Positions 9,079-19,900 of a DNA stretch of 64,000 bases are shown here, piece after piece. The notes under the pieces are model-generated. The model was not told the origin of the DNA and searched no databases. It was given only the letters and a program-made list of their open reading frames with translations. Position 1 is the first letter of the stretch, and each line of letters starts with the position of its first letter. Source of the DNA: Myxocyprinus asiaticus (taxonomy: Eukaryota > Chordata > Actinopteri > Cypriniformes > Catostomidae). The stretch lies in NCBI RefSeq assembly GCF_019703515.2, contig NC_059362.1:24860826-24924825 (forward strand), in the 5' to 3' direction. The translations under genes and the position numbers were made by a program.

Positions 9079-12000
9079 CCAATTGTGGCTGACTCAGCTG
9101 CTTGGGAATTTAACAGATTATGTCAACATTTCCATATATAAAATTATTCATTGGTAAGAACTGACTATTTGTGAGTTTGATTCTCCAGGACGAAATAAAA
9201 TCCTGCAGGATACCACCCAAATAGTTCCTGTAGAAAACTTTCTATGTTTTGCAGTTGAAAACAACTGAAAACTACTTTTGAAAGGCCGTCAATGTAAAAA
9301 CTTGTTTTTTTGCCATCATAAAGTTTTGTTCCAGCATCTACCAGCAGGGGCTAACAGGACCTGCTAACCAGCCATTTCCAGACCCCCTAATGGCAGCAAA
9401 AGCTAGTTGTATTTTTAGTTGTAAATGATGTAATACAGTCAACAGGAATGCATATTTTATTGACTCTACCTCCTAACCCAAACCTAAACCTGTCAGTGGA
9501 GTAAAAATAAAATTTTAGTGCGAAAATGCAACTTTTGAATCATGCTCACTATTGTTTATTTGAAAGCGATAACTTTTCTGGTTCCCATGGATTAGAACCT
9601 GTGTCTCGGAGGTTGCTCGAGCAACACGCTGTCAGTAGTACCAGTGATCACATTTTAATTTATGTTTTGCATCAGTTGTGTGGTGGTGTGTGGTCGCAGA
9701 TGACGTTTATCAGTGATCATGTTGATTTTTCATATCCCACTGGCATATAGTTAGGGAGCAAGTAGATGTTTTTTTGTTTTGTTTTTTGCAGAGAAATAGG
9801 GAAAGAATGAGAGAGGGATGAGAAAAAGATGAATATGTGTGTTTATGGATACATGAATGTGTGTGAGAATGTTTGGCATTGGCAGCTTTGTGCTCAGCAT
9901 TCAGCCTGTCTGTTAGATGCGGATGGCTGCACACACTTCATCTTTCATCACTGTGATATCCATCTAGAGACAAGCCTCGCTCCTGACGACTGCCACCATG
10001 TCGGCTCGCAGCCCCTCCACTGAGCTTCACACCCTCCACATTTTCAACTTCCTAAACCTGGCAACACCACATGAATATGCATTCACCTTCACCACCGAGC
10101 AACTGCCTTCCCCTCCCCGCACAGCAGCTCTCTCAGTTGTGTCATCCTAATGTGCACTTGGAGTCCTGCCTGTAACTGCTTGGCCTTGTCTACTTCAGAT
10201 GAAGCACTGAAGCGAGAGAGTCTATAGATGCCTAAATTGTGATTTCCCAAGTGGTCAAAGGCCTCACGTGGACTCCATGGGTTTGTAGTGAAATGATTGC
10301 TCAAATTTATGTTGGCTCATCAAATGTTCTGTTCTCTTGGCCTTAACCGAGGAGCTGGGTTTAGGAATATGACACATGTAAAAATGGATTGTTCTGCATT
10401 CAACCTAAAATTAAAAGCTATTATCAGCATATTGACATATTGCACTTTTACATTAACTTTACACACTGGACTTTTCTTTTTTCTTTTTATCAGTAAATCA
10501 AAAAAATTGTCCAGGAAAGTTCTTTAAAAATGGCAAATTTATTTATAAATTGAATCCAGGTGGGACTAATAAAAGTAAAGTCTTGTGCACTCTTTGTGTG
10601 GCTGAATTTAATTATCATAATAAGCTTAACAAGTGCAAAATCACAAACCACTGATGTAAATGTACTATAACAGTTCTCTTTAGAAACCAAAAGAACAGAA
10701 TAAAGCTATTATAATGTAACATTAGGTACATATGTTAACTATTGAGTGATGAAAAAAAAAATGTGATGGCGTTAAACATTTAATCACTTTCCTATAAATA
10801 AAACCAACCTTTTCATTTCATGAATTCAACATTCTATGAACCTCAAAAGATTCATAAACATTTGTATGCCGCTAAAGTTGTACATTTATAAAAAGGTTTG
10901 CATTTAAGATGGCGTCAATGCATTGATGTTGTATATTGCAGTCTATCTCATATACAAAATAAAAATAAAAAAAATAATAAATAAATAAACAAACTTTATC
11001 CATAACTACAACAGTAGCTCACTCTATATTCTGCTACAACTGGGACAATTTTTATTTTTGGAGACAGATGCCTTTGAGCTGTGCTGTGAAACTGACATCA
11101 TACAACACGGAAGGGAATGGTTCCTTGCAGCTTCAGTTAGCTGAAAACAATATTTCAAAAGAGGTAAATCTGTGGCTGTCTTTTCAAAATATTGACTTCC
11201 AAACTCCCAAACAAAAGATGAGGGGTCACTAAGCAGTCAAACACAAACTTAGTCTCAACATGAAGTATGGATGCTCAAAAGTATGACAATGAACATAAAG
11301 ATCTGCATACAGTTTTTAAACGCTATGCCTTTGGTCTTTTCGCTACATTTTCATGGTAAACCAGTTCCTGACCCTGTCACATGTCTGGATGTGTTATAAC
11401 TTGAGATGATATGTCAAGTTTCTTCCCATGAGCTCCCCGATTATGACTCTTTTGATCTCTGTGTTTTCATGGTAAGCTGGTGCATCCAGGGCTCCCTTAC
11501 CACATGTTCTCACAAACTTGTGTGAGTAAGAGGCTCAAGGGAGCAATTACAGTCAGCGAGAGATATGGATTACAGTACGATTGCTTTTTTTCTACACGAG
11601 TCTGACACAGCTACTTTTCTCTGACTATCCACAGACAAAGGTTTATTACTGGCTGTTTTTTTGTCAAATATATAAAGCACAATGTATCTTTTTGACTACA
11701 TTCAGAGGGCACATCTGTTTCCGTTGTGTGAATAATTGCTGATGATTTTCACATTAAAGCAGTTCATCATTCTAATTTGAGATAAGAGACAGATCTGGAG
11801 TGCTGTGTCTCTTTTAGAGGATCTCAATGGATTTGTTGCAGCAGTTTTCTCAGCAAAGATGAAGTCTAATCCACCTCTGTTGGACTTTCAAGCCGTGAAT
11901 TCATTCATGCTGAAAAGTCAATCGATCTGTCTTTTTAGGCCACCGCCATAATCAAGACAATGTTACCTCTGAGACAACAAATATTGCCATATGATAACAC

Positions 12001-12660
12001 TTCAAACAGCCATTGTTCCTCTGCCCCAGGGTAGTTAACCCATAGGCCTGTGTGTGAATTATTTAAAGCTAAATTCATGCAATGTGACCCAGTGTCTCAC
12101 CTGCCCTCCTGGCCTAAAATATGGAGAGAGAAAGACAAAGAGAGAGACAGAGGGGAGATGGGGGAAAGAAAGAAAGAAAAGAATGTGGGCTCTGTAGAAA
12201 CCCTTGCAAAAGTAATTACTAACTGTATTTCATTAGACAACCCTTGACAGACATAGAACTTGCCTAGGAAAGAAATTCAGAAATTCCTAAAGGTCATGTC
12301 CATCACTGGAAGTATTTTGCAGGGAATTTAATTGCTTTCCTGACATGGAAAATGGGGAATAAGAAAGTGAAGTAATGGTAATTTTAATCAAATGTTTAAA
12401 TATTCTTTATTAAAAGTTCATTAAGTAAAGGCAGCTTGTTGATAGAGGGAATAAAAAAAAAAAAATCTGTCTTTTAAATTATATAATGTTGGAAAACACT
12501 GCAAACAAGCTGCTACAGTTTATTTAAAGTAAATGTTAACTTTGTTGATGTAGAATGCTGGGAGATGCTATCCTATCACACCATATGACAATGAACAAAA
12601 ATATTACTTCAGAGATATGAGAAAGCAGTGGTAATTGATCTTGCTGTGAGATTACTGTAA
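9079..12660. other. AT-rich intergenic DNA with no recognised gene
   Basis: Only short frames without protein-like character occur here. Local features are a purine-rich AAATAA run at about 10,957-10,990, a GA-rich tract at about 12,122-12,180 and the tRNA-like repeat listed separately. Nothing else can be supported. Confidence 0.6.
9398..9650 (-). repeat. Dispersed repeat with a tRNA-like head
   Basis: On the minus strand GGTTCTAATCC at 9599-9589 matches the RNA polymerase III B box (GGTTCRANTCC). A stem-forming GTTGC...GCAAC stands about 25-30 bases ahead of it, in the position of an anticodon arm. The adjoining sequence with GTAATACAGTCAACAGGAATGCAT also occurs near 31,590-31,620. The layout matches the tRNA-like units at about 20,370-20,443 and 53,325-53,405, suggesting one degenerate SINE-like family. 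Confidence 0.5.
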
Positions 12661-13173
12661 GGCCCCATTTCCACCTGGTATTAAGAAGTGTTTTGGGTGA
12701 TCCTATCACATGTGATCAGCCCTAAATGCAGGTCTTAGAGTCTAAACCGTTTTGTGATCAGATCACAAAAACCACATATAAATGTGGTCAAAAATGCATG
12801 TGACCAGATCTCATGTGAGGTAAAAATGCTAATCTGTCCTGTATGCGTCTCGGCAGCTGTGAAGTGCCAACCCTAACCTGTCAGTCAATCAACCACTGCA
12901 CTAAAACAAGAGTTTAAACTTTGCCTCTTACGAGTGGTTTTAAAGGAAATAACCGTCCGATCGAAAAAAGCGGATACATACTCAATTACAAGAGCTTCAT
13001 AAATCTTTTTTAGTGTGTCTGATATCAAGATGAGAAGCACGAACACCTGAAGCTCCTTTAATCCACTAAAATAATGGATAATTCTGCTTGATGTTGTGTT
13101 TCTGCTTAGATTAAATTTCAACTGCATCTGTGCACCGTTTATTCATGCTTTCTTTGTCTTTTCTGACTTTATT

Positions 13174-13178
13174 GCACT
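13174..13178. other. Target-site duplication GCACT, left copy
   Basis: GCACT directly precedes the left LTR and is repeated exactly at 18,107-18,111 after the right LTR. This is the 5-bp duplication expected for Ty3/Gypsy integration and proves the insertion boundaries. Confidence 0.93.
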
Positions 13179-13570
13179 TGTAACGAGTCAGAGGCAGACA
13201 CCGAGTGAAGATCCATGTGCAGAGTTTAATGCAATCATAGTTAAACAGGCAGAGGTCAAAACCAGGTAAGCAATCCAAACAAAGTAACAAATCAAAGTCA
13301 GTAAACAAAAGGGTAATCCAAGGAATAGGCAATAATCAAACACAGGCAGGCAGTAGATAAAGATAACGCTCAGAAATGCAAGACAGCAGGTGAATTGGCA
13401 AGACTTCAATGAAGTGAAGTTTGAGAGGGGATTATATACACAGAGTTTGATGAATGGCAATCAGGTGTGAGAGTCAATGGTGGGAAGGGGGTTCTGGGAA
13501 ATTTAGTCTGGTTATGGGTTAATACTCAGGGGAAGGAGATCTTGTGTTAACAGGTTGGGAAGATGTGACA
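13179..13570 (-). repeat. 3' LTR of the sushi-type element
   Basis: It aligns over its whole length with 17,708-18,106, with scattered substitutions and small indels, for example GACTTCAATG where the other LTR has GACTTTGCTATG. It abuts GCACT on the outside and the polypurine tract on the inside. Confidence 0.93.
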
Positions 13571-13572
13571 GT

Positions 13573-13583
13573 ACTCCCCTTTT
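13573..13583 (-). promoter_or_regulatory. Polypurine tract
   Basis: In element orientation AAAAGGGGAGT immediately precedes the 3' LTR start (TGTCAC). It has the position and composition of the plus-strand primer of LTR retrotransposons. Confidence 0.8.
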
Positions 13584-13589
13584 GAGGAT

Positions 13590-14309
13590 CCCCTTTAAAG
13601 CGTCTGGGGGGTCTGCCCCGGGGCCTGGGGGCAGGGTGGGCTAGGTGAAATTTAGAGATGAGGGAGGGGTCCAGAATATCTTCCGAAGAGACCCAAGACT
13701 GTTCCTCAGGTCCATAGCCCTCCCAGTCTACCAGATATTGTAGGGCTCTGCCCCGGCATCAAGAGTCAAGGAGAGTGTTGACTTTGTAGGCGATCTCCTT
13801 GTCAAGGTCAAGAGGAGGGGGAAGATTGTCAGTGGGGGTACTGGCAGACTCGGCCACAGGTTTGAGGAGAGACACATGGAAAGTAGGAGAGATGTGGTAG
13901 TGAGAAGGCAGTTGAAGTTTGTAACATGCTGGATTTTTGTTTGAACTTGAATGGGCCAACATACCTTGGGGAGAGTTTTTTGCAGGGTAGCCGCAGGCAG
14001 AGGTCTCGGGTGGACAGCCACACTCGTTGGCCTGGACAGAGAGTGGGGAAGGGTCGACGATGTCGGTTAGCATGTATCTTCTGCTGACAGATGGCTCTCT
14101 GAAGGTGAACATGGGCAGACTCCCAGACTTGGTTGCTGCGCTGCATCCAGTGATTAACCGCAGGTAATTCTGATGGTTCTCCCGACCAGGGAAAGAGCGG
14201 AGGTTGATATCCCAGGATACACTGGAAAGGGGTCAAACCAGTAGAGGAACTGCAAAGGGAGATTCTCGCATACTCTGCCCAAGGGAGAAATAGACACCAA
14301 TCATATGGT
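13590..14309 (-). pseudogene. Integrase C-terminal part with GPY/F-like segment and chromodomain
   Basis: This is the downstream end of pol. It carries [17 protein letters not shown] (starting at about 14,236), then [12 protein letters not shown] (the GPY/F-like segment, about 13,945-13,980), [13 protein letters not shown] at about 13,870, and a chromodomain reading [19 protein letters not shown] at about 13,690-13,745. Next come a proline-arginine tail, RPRGRPPRR, and the polypurine tract. The chromodomain of chromoviruses binds methylated histone and directs integration to heterochromatin. A stop (reading TGA at about 13,760) splits the chromodomain from the preceding frame, and several frame changes occur upstream. 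Confidence 0.88.
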
Positions 14310-15430
14310 TAGAGAGACAGAAGGTGCGGAGATAGCGACCTACTACTTGGTTGATGCATTCAGTCTGGCCATTCGACTGAGGATGATAACCGGAAGGCAG
14401 GCTGACGTTGACGTTCAGAAGCTTGCAGAATTATCTCCAGATCCGTGAAGTGAATTGAGGTCCTCTGTCTGAGACGATGTCATCTGGCAAACTGCAGTGC
14501 CGAAATACTTGGAAGATTGTCTCAGCCGTCTCTAGAGCGGAAGGCAGTTTCTCAAGTAGGACGAGACGGCAGGCTTTGGAGAACCTATCCACCACCACCA
14601 TGATAGTGGTGTTACCCTGAGACACAGGTAAGTCAGTGAGGAAATCTATGGCAATGTGAGACCAAGGATGTTGTGGGATGGGTAAGAGGTGGAGTCCTGC
14701 AGGAAGAAGTCTGGAGGATTTAGCTTGGGCACAGATAGAGCACCCCTTTACATGCTGGGCAACTCGGGATAGGGAAGGCCACCAGAACTTGTTCTGAACT
14801 AGTTGTGTGGTGCGGTTCTCACCTGGGTGACCAGAGCTCAAGCAAGTATGGACCAATTGCATGATTTGAGGACAGAGCTTGGTAGGAACATAGACACGGT
14901 CTCTAGGGCAATTGGGTGGGGGTTGTTCCATCAATGTGGCTTGTTCAATGTCCTTCATGATGTCCCACTGGACAGGAGCAATGATAACTGCCCTAAAGCT
15001 GAGAGAGGGCATCAGCTTTAGTGTTCATTGACCCAGGACGACAAGTCACCGAGAAGTTGAATCTGTTGAAGAACAGAGCCCGACAGGCTTGTCTAGGGTT
15101 GAGTCGTTTGGCAGAACGTAAATACTCCAGATTGCGATGATCAGTGAGGATGGTGAACGGATGTTGGGAACCCTCTAACCAGTGGCGCCATTCCTCAAGC
15201 GCATCCTTCATAGCCAGAAGCTCACGTTTCCCCATGTCATAATTCTGTTCTGCGGAGTTGAGTTTGCGAGAGAAGAAAGCACAAGGAATACATCTTGGCT
15301 GGGTTACGGTGTCGTTGAGAGAGAAAATTGCTCCAATCCCAATGTTAGAGGCGTCCACCTCCACTATGAAAGGCTTGGAAGGATCAGGATGATGGAGTAC
15401 AGGTGCATCCTTATGGCCAGAGAAGTCCAC
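14310..15430 (-). pseudogene. RNase H and integrase core
   Basis: RNase H starts near 15,430 and shows [40 protein letters not shown] and [10 protein letters not shown], the expected catalytic aspartates and glutamate. A frame change at 14,993-15,012 leads into the integrase. This has an HHCC zinc region (HTCLSSGH then CSICAQAK at about 14,730-14,850), then the catalytic core with [13 protein letters not shown] (first aspartate), [10 protein letters not shown] (second aspartate, about 14,450-14,480) and [10 protein letters not shown] (glutamate, about 14,355-14,385). A stop and a short frame change separate the last two parts. Integrase joins the cDNA to host DNA and makes the 5-bp duplication seen here. 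Confidence 0.9.
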
Positions 15431-15435
15431 TGAAG

Positions 15436-16820
15436 AATTTTAGGTTTTCCTTTGAGGAGAGAGGTGAGTGGGGCTGCTATGGTGCTGAAGTTGCGATTGA
15501 ATCACCTGTAGAAGTTAGCAAAGCCCAGGAAACGTTGGAATTCTTTGGTTGAACCCGGTCGAGGCCAGTTCTTGATGGCATCAACTTTGAGACTGTCCAT
15601 GTGGGCCCCCTTGGGGCTGATCACGTAACCCAGAAAATATGTGGGAGACATGGAACTCGCACTTCTCAGCTTTTATGAAAAGGTGATTATCTTGGAGGCG
15701 TTTGAGAACTTGGCGTACGTGCTGAACGTGAGCTTCAAGGGAAGGGAAGAAAACCAAGATGTCATCAATGTAAACTACAATGCTTCAGTGCAGAAGGTCC
15801 CAAAAGATCTAATTCATGAAGGATTGGAAGATGGAAGGCGAGTTGGCAAGGCCATAAGGCATGACCTGGTATTCGTAGTGCCCCAAATTAGTGATGAAGG
15901 CAGTCTTCCACTCGTACCCCTCCTTGATGCGAATGAGGTTGTAAGCATGACGCAAATCAAGTTTGGTAAAGACCTTGGCATCCCATAGCTGTTTGAGTTC
16001 CGCAGGTACTATCGGAAGAGGATAGGGAAACTTGACCGTGATGGTGTTTAAGCCTCTATAGTCTATACAGGGACAGAGTCCACCATCTTTCTTAGCCACA
16101 AAGAAGCCAGCTGCTGCAGGAGAAGTAGAGGGTTGGATGAAACCCATCTGAAGTGCTTCTTCGATGTAATCCTCCATGGCCTGTGTCTCAGGGATTGACA
16201 GGGGTAGATGCGACTCTTAGGGGGTTGTATGCCTGGAAGGAGATCGATAGTGCAATCAGTAGAGCGGTGAGGAGGTAACAGAGTGGCCTTAACTTTACTA
16301 AACACAGGCAGGAAGTCTTGGTAGGCTGTTGGGATGGTGGGTTGCACAGAGGACTCAGCGGGGTTGATGTGAGTGGTCTGAAGGGAAACGGGTTCCACCG
16401 AACGTAGGCAGGAGGTAAAACAAGAGGTCCCCCACTGGATGATCTCTCTGTCAGTCCAAGAAATTTGGACTGTGTTTAGTGAGCCAGGGTTACCCAAGGA
16501 TGAGAGGGTTCTTGGGAGTGTTGGAGACGAGTAGTTGTAGTGTTTCATGATGAAGAGCTCCAACTTGCAGAGACAGGTTGAGTGATGTGAAGCTCTGTGC
16601 CAGCATGAAGAGGGCGACCATCTAGCGCTGTAACGGAGAGAGAAGGCACACAAGGGGCAGTATCCAGAGATAACTGATTGCAGAGATCAGAGTCAATAAA
16701 ATTGCCTGCAGCCCCAGAGTCGATAAGAGCTTTGACAAATGGAATTGACTGGAACAGAGTTTTACATCAACTAGTAAATTTCTATTTTCCAACAAATAAG
16801 ACTCATCAGTACTCACCAAT
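15436..16820 (-). pseudogene. Protease and reverse transcriptase part of pol
   Basis: The aspartic protease is recognisable by [16 protein letters not shown]; its catalytic D-S-G lies at 16,721-16,710. RT begins at about 16,180 with [20 protein letters not shown], then [34 protein letters not shown] and [18 protein letters not shown]. The YIDD catalytic box is encoded at 15,772-15,761 after a frame change. A linker with several frame shifts lies between protease and RT. The order and motifs match Ty3/Gypsy pol. The frame is broken in at least three places. Confidence 0.88.
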
Positions 16821-16830
16821 GTATTAGTGG

Positions 16831-17692
16831 ATAGGGAGGAACGTGAGTGGCAGGAGGAGAGGAAATGGCCGGGTTCTCCGCAATACGGATACAGTTTAAT
16901 GGATGCGTCTCTGATGTTCCTCTTTCGACAGAGAAGAGCGACCCAACTGCATAGGCCCGTGTTGAGGCATTGTTATGGCAGGTAGTAGAGGAGGTGAAGA
17001 CAGGGTAGCTGGAGTGTGGCTCCACTTCAAATTGTCCAGTTTGATGGAGAGGGTAATAAACTGGTCGAGAGAGAAGTTTTCGTCTCGGTTGGCCATCTCT
17101 ACCTGAAGTTGATGCGTGAGTCTGTTGCGATTAGATGGTTTTGAGTGGTGCATCAGCCCATCCGGTTTGTGCTGTAAGAGTACAGAATGCGAGTGCATAG
17201 TCAGCTTCCGTTGCCGGAAAACACTCTTGAAATGGGAAGAGAAAGCTTCAAGAGGAGTTACGTATCTCGCTATTCCGATTCCATACTGCCGTAGCCCAGT
17301 CCAGTGCCCGACCTGTGAGTAAGGAGGTGATAAAGGCCACCTTGGACTCCTCAGTGGGGAATCAGGAGGAAGCTTGAGTGATATAGATGCTACATTGTAG
17401 CAAAAAACCATCACACTGACCTGGCGTGCCGTTGAATCTCTCCGGGAGAGCAAGATGAGGGGCTCGGCGATTCGGCTGACATGAAAAGGTTTCCGAGGGA
17501 GTGGTTAACGATGGTGTGAGGACTGGATTTGTAGTTGGTGCTGGAGACCCGGCTGGGGAAGCAGTGCACAAATAACTTAACACCACTTCCATGGCAGAGG
17601 AAAGCTGTCCCAGTTGACGGTGGTGAGCTGCCAGCTGTTCAGCTTGAAATGTGAAAGCGGCTTGAAGAGAAGGAAACTCCACTGGATCTGAC
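16831..17692 (-). pseudogene. Gag of the sushi-type element, broken
   Basis: Gag begins with MSDPVEFPSLQAAF at 17,692, only 16 bases inside the 5' LTR. A glutamine- and histidine-rich coiled region follows (AEQLAAHHRQLGQLSSAM), then PERFNGTPGQCDGFLLQC, a capsid motif of this family. A TGA follows ITQASS, and later segments lie in other frames. Near 16,835-16,880 a zinc knuckle reads YCGEPGHFLSSC. Its first cysteine is a tyrosine codon (TAT, expected TGT), so the knuckle is damaged. Gag packages the RNA into particles; this copy cannot. Confidence 0.85.
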
Positions 17693-17696
17693 ATCG

Positions 17697-17706
17697 GCAA
17701 AGTCTT
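17697..17706 (-). promoter_or_regulatory. Primer-binding site of self-priming type
   Basis: In element orientation AAGACTTTGC begins one base inside the 5' LTR edge. It does not look like a tRNA 3' end, which would start TGG. It is the exact complement of GCAAAGTCTT encoded at 17,930-17,921 inside the 5' LTR, at the predicted RNA start. This is the arrangement known for the Tf1/sushi group, in which the RNA 5' end primes its own reverse transcription. Confidence 0.75.
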
Positions 17707-17707
17707 C

Positions 17708-18106
17708 TGTAACAAGTCAGAGGCAAACAGCGAGTGAAGATCCATGTGCAGAGTTTAATACAAACGTAGTTAAACAGGCAGAGGTCAAAACCAGGTAAGC
17801 AATCCAAAGTAACAAATCAAAGTCGGTAAACAAAGGGGTAATCCAAGGAACAGGCAACAATCAAACGCAGGCAGTAGATAAAGATAATGCTCAGAAATGC
17901 AAGACAATGGGTGAATTGGCAAGACTTTGCTATGAAGTGAAGTTTGAGGAATTGAGGATTATATACACAGAGAGTTTGATGAATGAATGGCAATCAGGTG
18001 TGAGATTCAATGGCGGGAAGAAGGGGGTTCTGGGAAATGTAGTCCGGTTATGGGTTAATACTCAGGGTAAGGAGATCTTGTGTTAACAGATTGGGAAGAT
18101 GTGACA
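17708..18106 (-). repeat. 5' LTR of the sushi-type element
   Basis: This LTR carries the promoter for the - strand element: TATATAA at 17,965-17,959 and a predicted start near 17,930. It is flanked on the right by the second GCACT. It differs from the left LTR by scattered substitutions and indels, so the insertion is not recent. Confidence 0.93.
17921..17965 (-). promoter_or_regulatory. LTR TATA box and predicted transcription start
   Basis: TATATAA on the minus strand at 17,965-17,959 is followed about 30-35 bases later by GCAAAGTCTT at 17,930-17,921, where a start is expected. The same ten bases are complementary to the primer-binding site, which independently supports this as the RNA 5' end. 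Confidence 0.7.
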
Positions 18107-18111
18107 GCACT
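18107..18111. other. Target-site duplication GCACT, right copy
   Basis: This is an exact repeat of 13,174-13,178 at the outer edge of the 5' LTR. Confidence 0.93.
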
Positions 18112-18221
18112 TTAATATCATGCAGTAACACACTGACATAGTGATTGATGTACATTATGTCTTTAAGAAACAGATACCCTTGCCTCCAAATCTGTACTCA
18201 AGTGATCAGGAGATGCATTTA

Positions 18222-18499
18222 AGTGACCAGGTGTAAACAGCGATATGTCTCACCTGACCACATGTGATCGGATCATCCGAGACGCATAGTAATACCAGGT
18301 GTAAACAGTGATATGTCTCACCTGACCACATGTGATCGGATCATCCGAGACGCATAGTAATACCAGGTGTAAACAGTGATATGTCTCACCTGACCACATG
18401 TGATCGGATCACCTGAGACGCATAGTAATACCAGGTGTAAACAGCGATATGTCTCACCTGACCACATGTGATCGGATCACCCGAGACTCATAGTAATTC
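18222..18499. repeat. Four tandem 68-bp units derived from the transposon end
   Basis: GATATGTCTC starts at 18,242, 18,310, 18,378 and 18,446, giving an exact 68-bp period. Each unit contains an ATACCAGGTGTAAACAG block resembling the terminal repeat (ATTCCAGGTGGAAAT), plus CACATGTGATCGGATCA. The array lies just inside the right end of the 12,661-18,515 element. It probably arose by tandem duplication of its subterminal region. Confidence 0.88.
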
Positions 18500-18515
18500 C
18501 AGGTGGAAATGGGGG

Positions 18516-19507
18516 ATATACAGTATCATCTCTATTTATATTTGTTAACTTAAACTTTCATTATATAATGTCATGAATAACATCTATTAATGGCTGAGAT
18601 TTCTGAGTTCTTCAAATGCACACAAAACACACATACCTAATGTTTAGTATGTTGCAAAGTAACAGAATAAAACAGTGTACATTTGATAACATCCTGCTTG
18701 TCTAACTTAGCCCGAGCAACTCAGTTAATATAATGCATTCTTCCTCAAGAGAGTCATCTGGAGTCCTGCTCTGATCAAGTCAAACCCTTGTTAATCCTGT
18801 CTGCTGAGGTGTTGATTTGTTTACCGCCAGAATTCCTGCCGACAAGATGTCACTTCCCTCCTGACAATCAGACGAGGACAAGCTGTAGAAAACAATCTTA
18901 AATGGCTTTCTTGGAAAGGGGCCGACTGTAAATTTAATTTAAATAATTTCTTCTGAAATCACATATTAGCATCATTGCTTACTTTAATCAACTTCTCTCT
19001 CTCTCTCTCTCTTGCTCTCGCTCTCCCTTTCTGTCTGGTAAAGCACTTTCATCTATCGTTCAACACTTTTAAAGCATTAATTTTATCTATTTTGTTGGGG
19101 TTGAGTCAGTCTTTGAATGAAAGATGCATTTGATAGTTGAGTGATGGCGTAAATTAGAGGCCAGCGTGACATTACAGTCCCTTGAAATTTAGACCCCTAA
19201 GAAAATTTTTGACTGAGCTCCAGAAAGTGTATTAAAGTCAAAAGGAGTCCCTTCAGCAACTGCCTTTAAGTCAGGAGTCAATCAATCAAGCATGGTGCAT
19301 GGTTCTGATTTACACTTTTCAATACAAAATACTTTTACATACTATTTTAGGAAGGTCTTGTAAGAGACTCAAAGGTCAGTGTTAGTAAGATACATTTAAA
19401 TTGTCTCAAAATGTAATTGGGCTAGTCTGGTTCAATGATTTTAAAGATCCTGGGGGGGGGGGGGGAGAATTCTGTTAGTTGTACTAGCAAATATGTATAG
19501 GGGGTAG
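18516..19507. other. Noncoding DNA with simple repeats
   Basis: A (CT)n tract lies at about 18,994-19,025 and a G homopolymer at about 19,453-19,466. I see no gene or recognised element otherwise. Confidence 0.55.
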
Positions 19508-19625
19508 AGCTGCAACTAAATATTATTTTGATAATCGACTAATCTAATGATTATAAGATCGATTATTCAAATATTCAGACTCTCGACTATTCAGTCATTG
19601 CAATGATTAATCATTAGCTCTTAAA
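19508..19625. repeat. MITE-like repeat fragment
   Basis: AGAGCTGCAACTAAATATTA followed by TTTTGATAATCGACTAATC is a sequence type I recognise as a dispersed teleost hAT-like MITE end. It contains several internal ATTAATC/GATTAT inverted motifs. Only one end is visible, so the copy is partial. Confidence 0.5.
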
Positions 19626-19699
19626 TGACAGTTCAGCTTTGTTGTATGTAAAAAAAAAAAAAAAAGAAAAAAACATTGGGTGTGTTCGGCCGTTCAGCC

Positions 19700-19900
19700 A
19701 CGTTTCGTGGCCGGTCCACCGGGAAAAGTCCCGGTTCTCCCTATGGCCAGTCCGCCCCTTCTAGCAACCACCAAGAATACCCTAGCAACCACTTATAATA
19801 GCCTCAGCAACCACCTAGAATACTCTAGCAACCACACAGCAACACACTAAAACAACTCAGAACACCTTGGTAACCATAGCAATACAATTGTAACTCTCCA
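19700..19900. repeat. Hairpin plus CTAGCAACCAC minisatellite
   Basis: ACCGGGAAAAGTCCCGGT at about 19,718-19,735 is a perfect short hairpin inside a dispersed-repeat type sequence. It is followed by degenerate tandem units built on TAGCAACCAC, at about 30-base spacing, to about 19,900. Confidence 0.6.

Larger units (their letters stand above)
13179..18106 (-). mobile_element. Sushi-type Ty3/Gypsy chromovirus LTR retrotransposon, full structure, decayed
   Basis: A 4,928-bp element lies on the minus strand with LTRs of 399 bp (5', right) and 392 bp (3', left). Each LTR starts TGTCAC and ends GTTACA in element orientation. The coding order is gag, protease, RT, RNase H, integrase with a GPY/F-like segment, and a C-terminal chromodomain, which places it among chromoviruses. 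The polypurine tract and the primer-binding region sit beside the LTRs as expected. Numerous frameshifts and stops show it is inactive. It interrupts the DNA transposon at 12,661-18,515 and is therefore the younger insertion. Confidence 0.93.
12661..18515. mobile_element. DNA transposon with matching terminal inverted repeats, interrupted by an LTR element
   Basis: The left end CCCCATTTCCACCTGG (about 12,664-12,679) is the exact reverse complement of the right end near 18,499-18,514, and similarity extends through GTATTA/GAATTA. Without the LTR insertion the element is about 920 bases long and has no transposase. Flanking bases do not give an unambiguous target duplication, so I leave the superfamily open. 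Internal CACATGTGATC motifs occur at both ends. Confidence 0.7.

Noticed and set aside
15641..15988. 115-codon plus-strand frame in the LTR element
   Set aside because: It is antisense to the RT region, whose motifs, including the YIDD box, read on the minus strand.
18222..18499. CRISPR-like array of direct repeats
   Set aside because: The 68-bp units have no unique spacers between conserved repeats, the host is eukaryotic, and the units derive from the adjacent transposon end.
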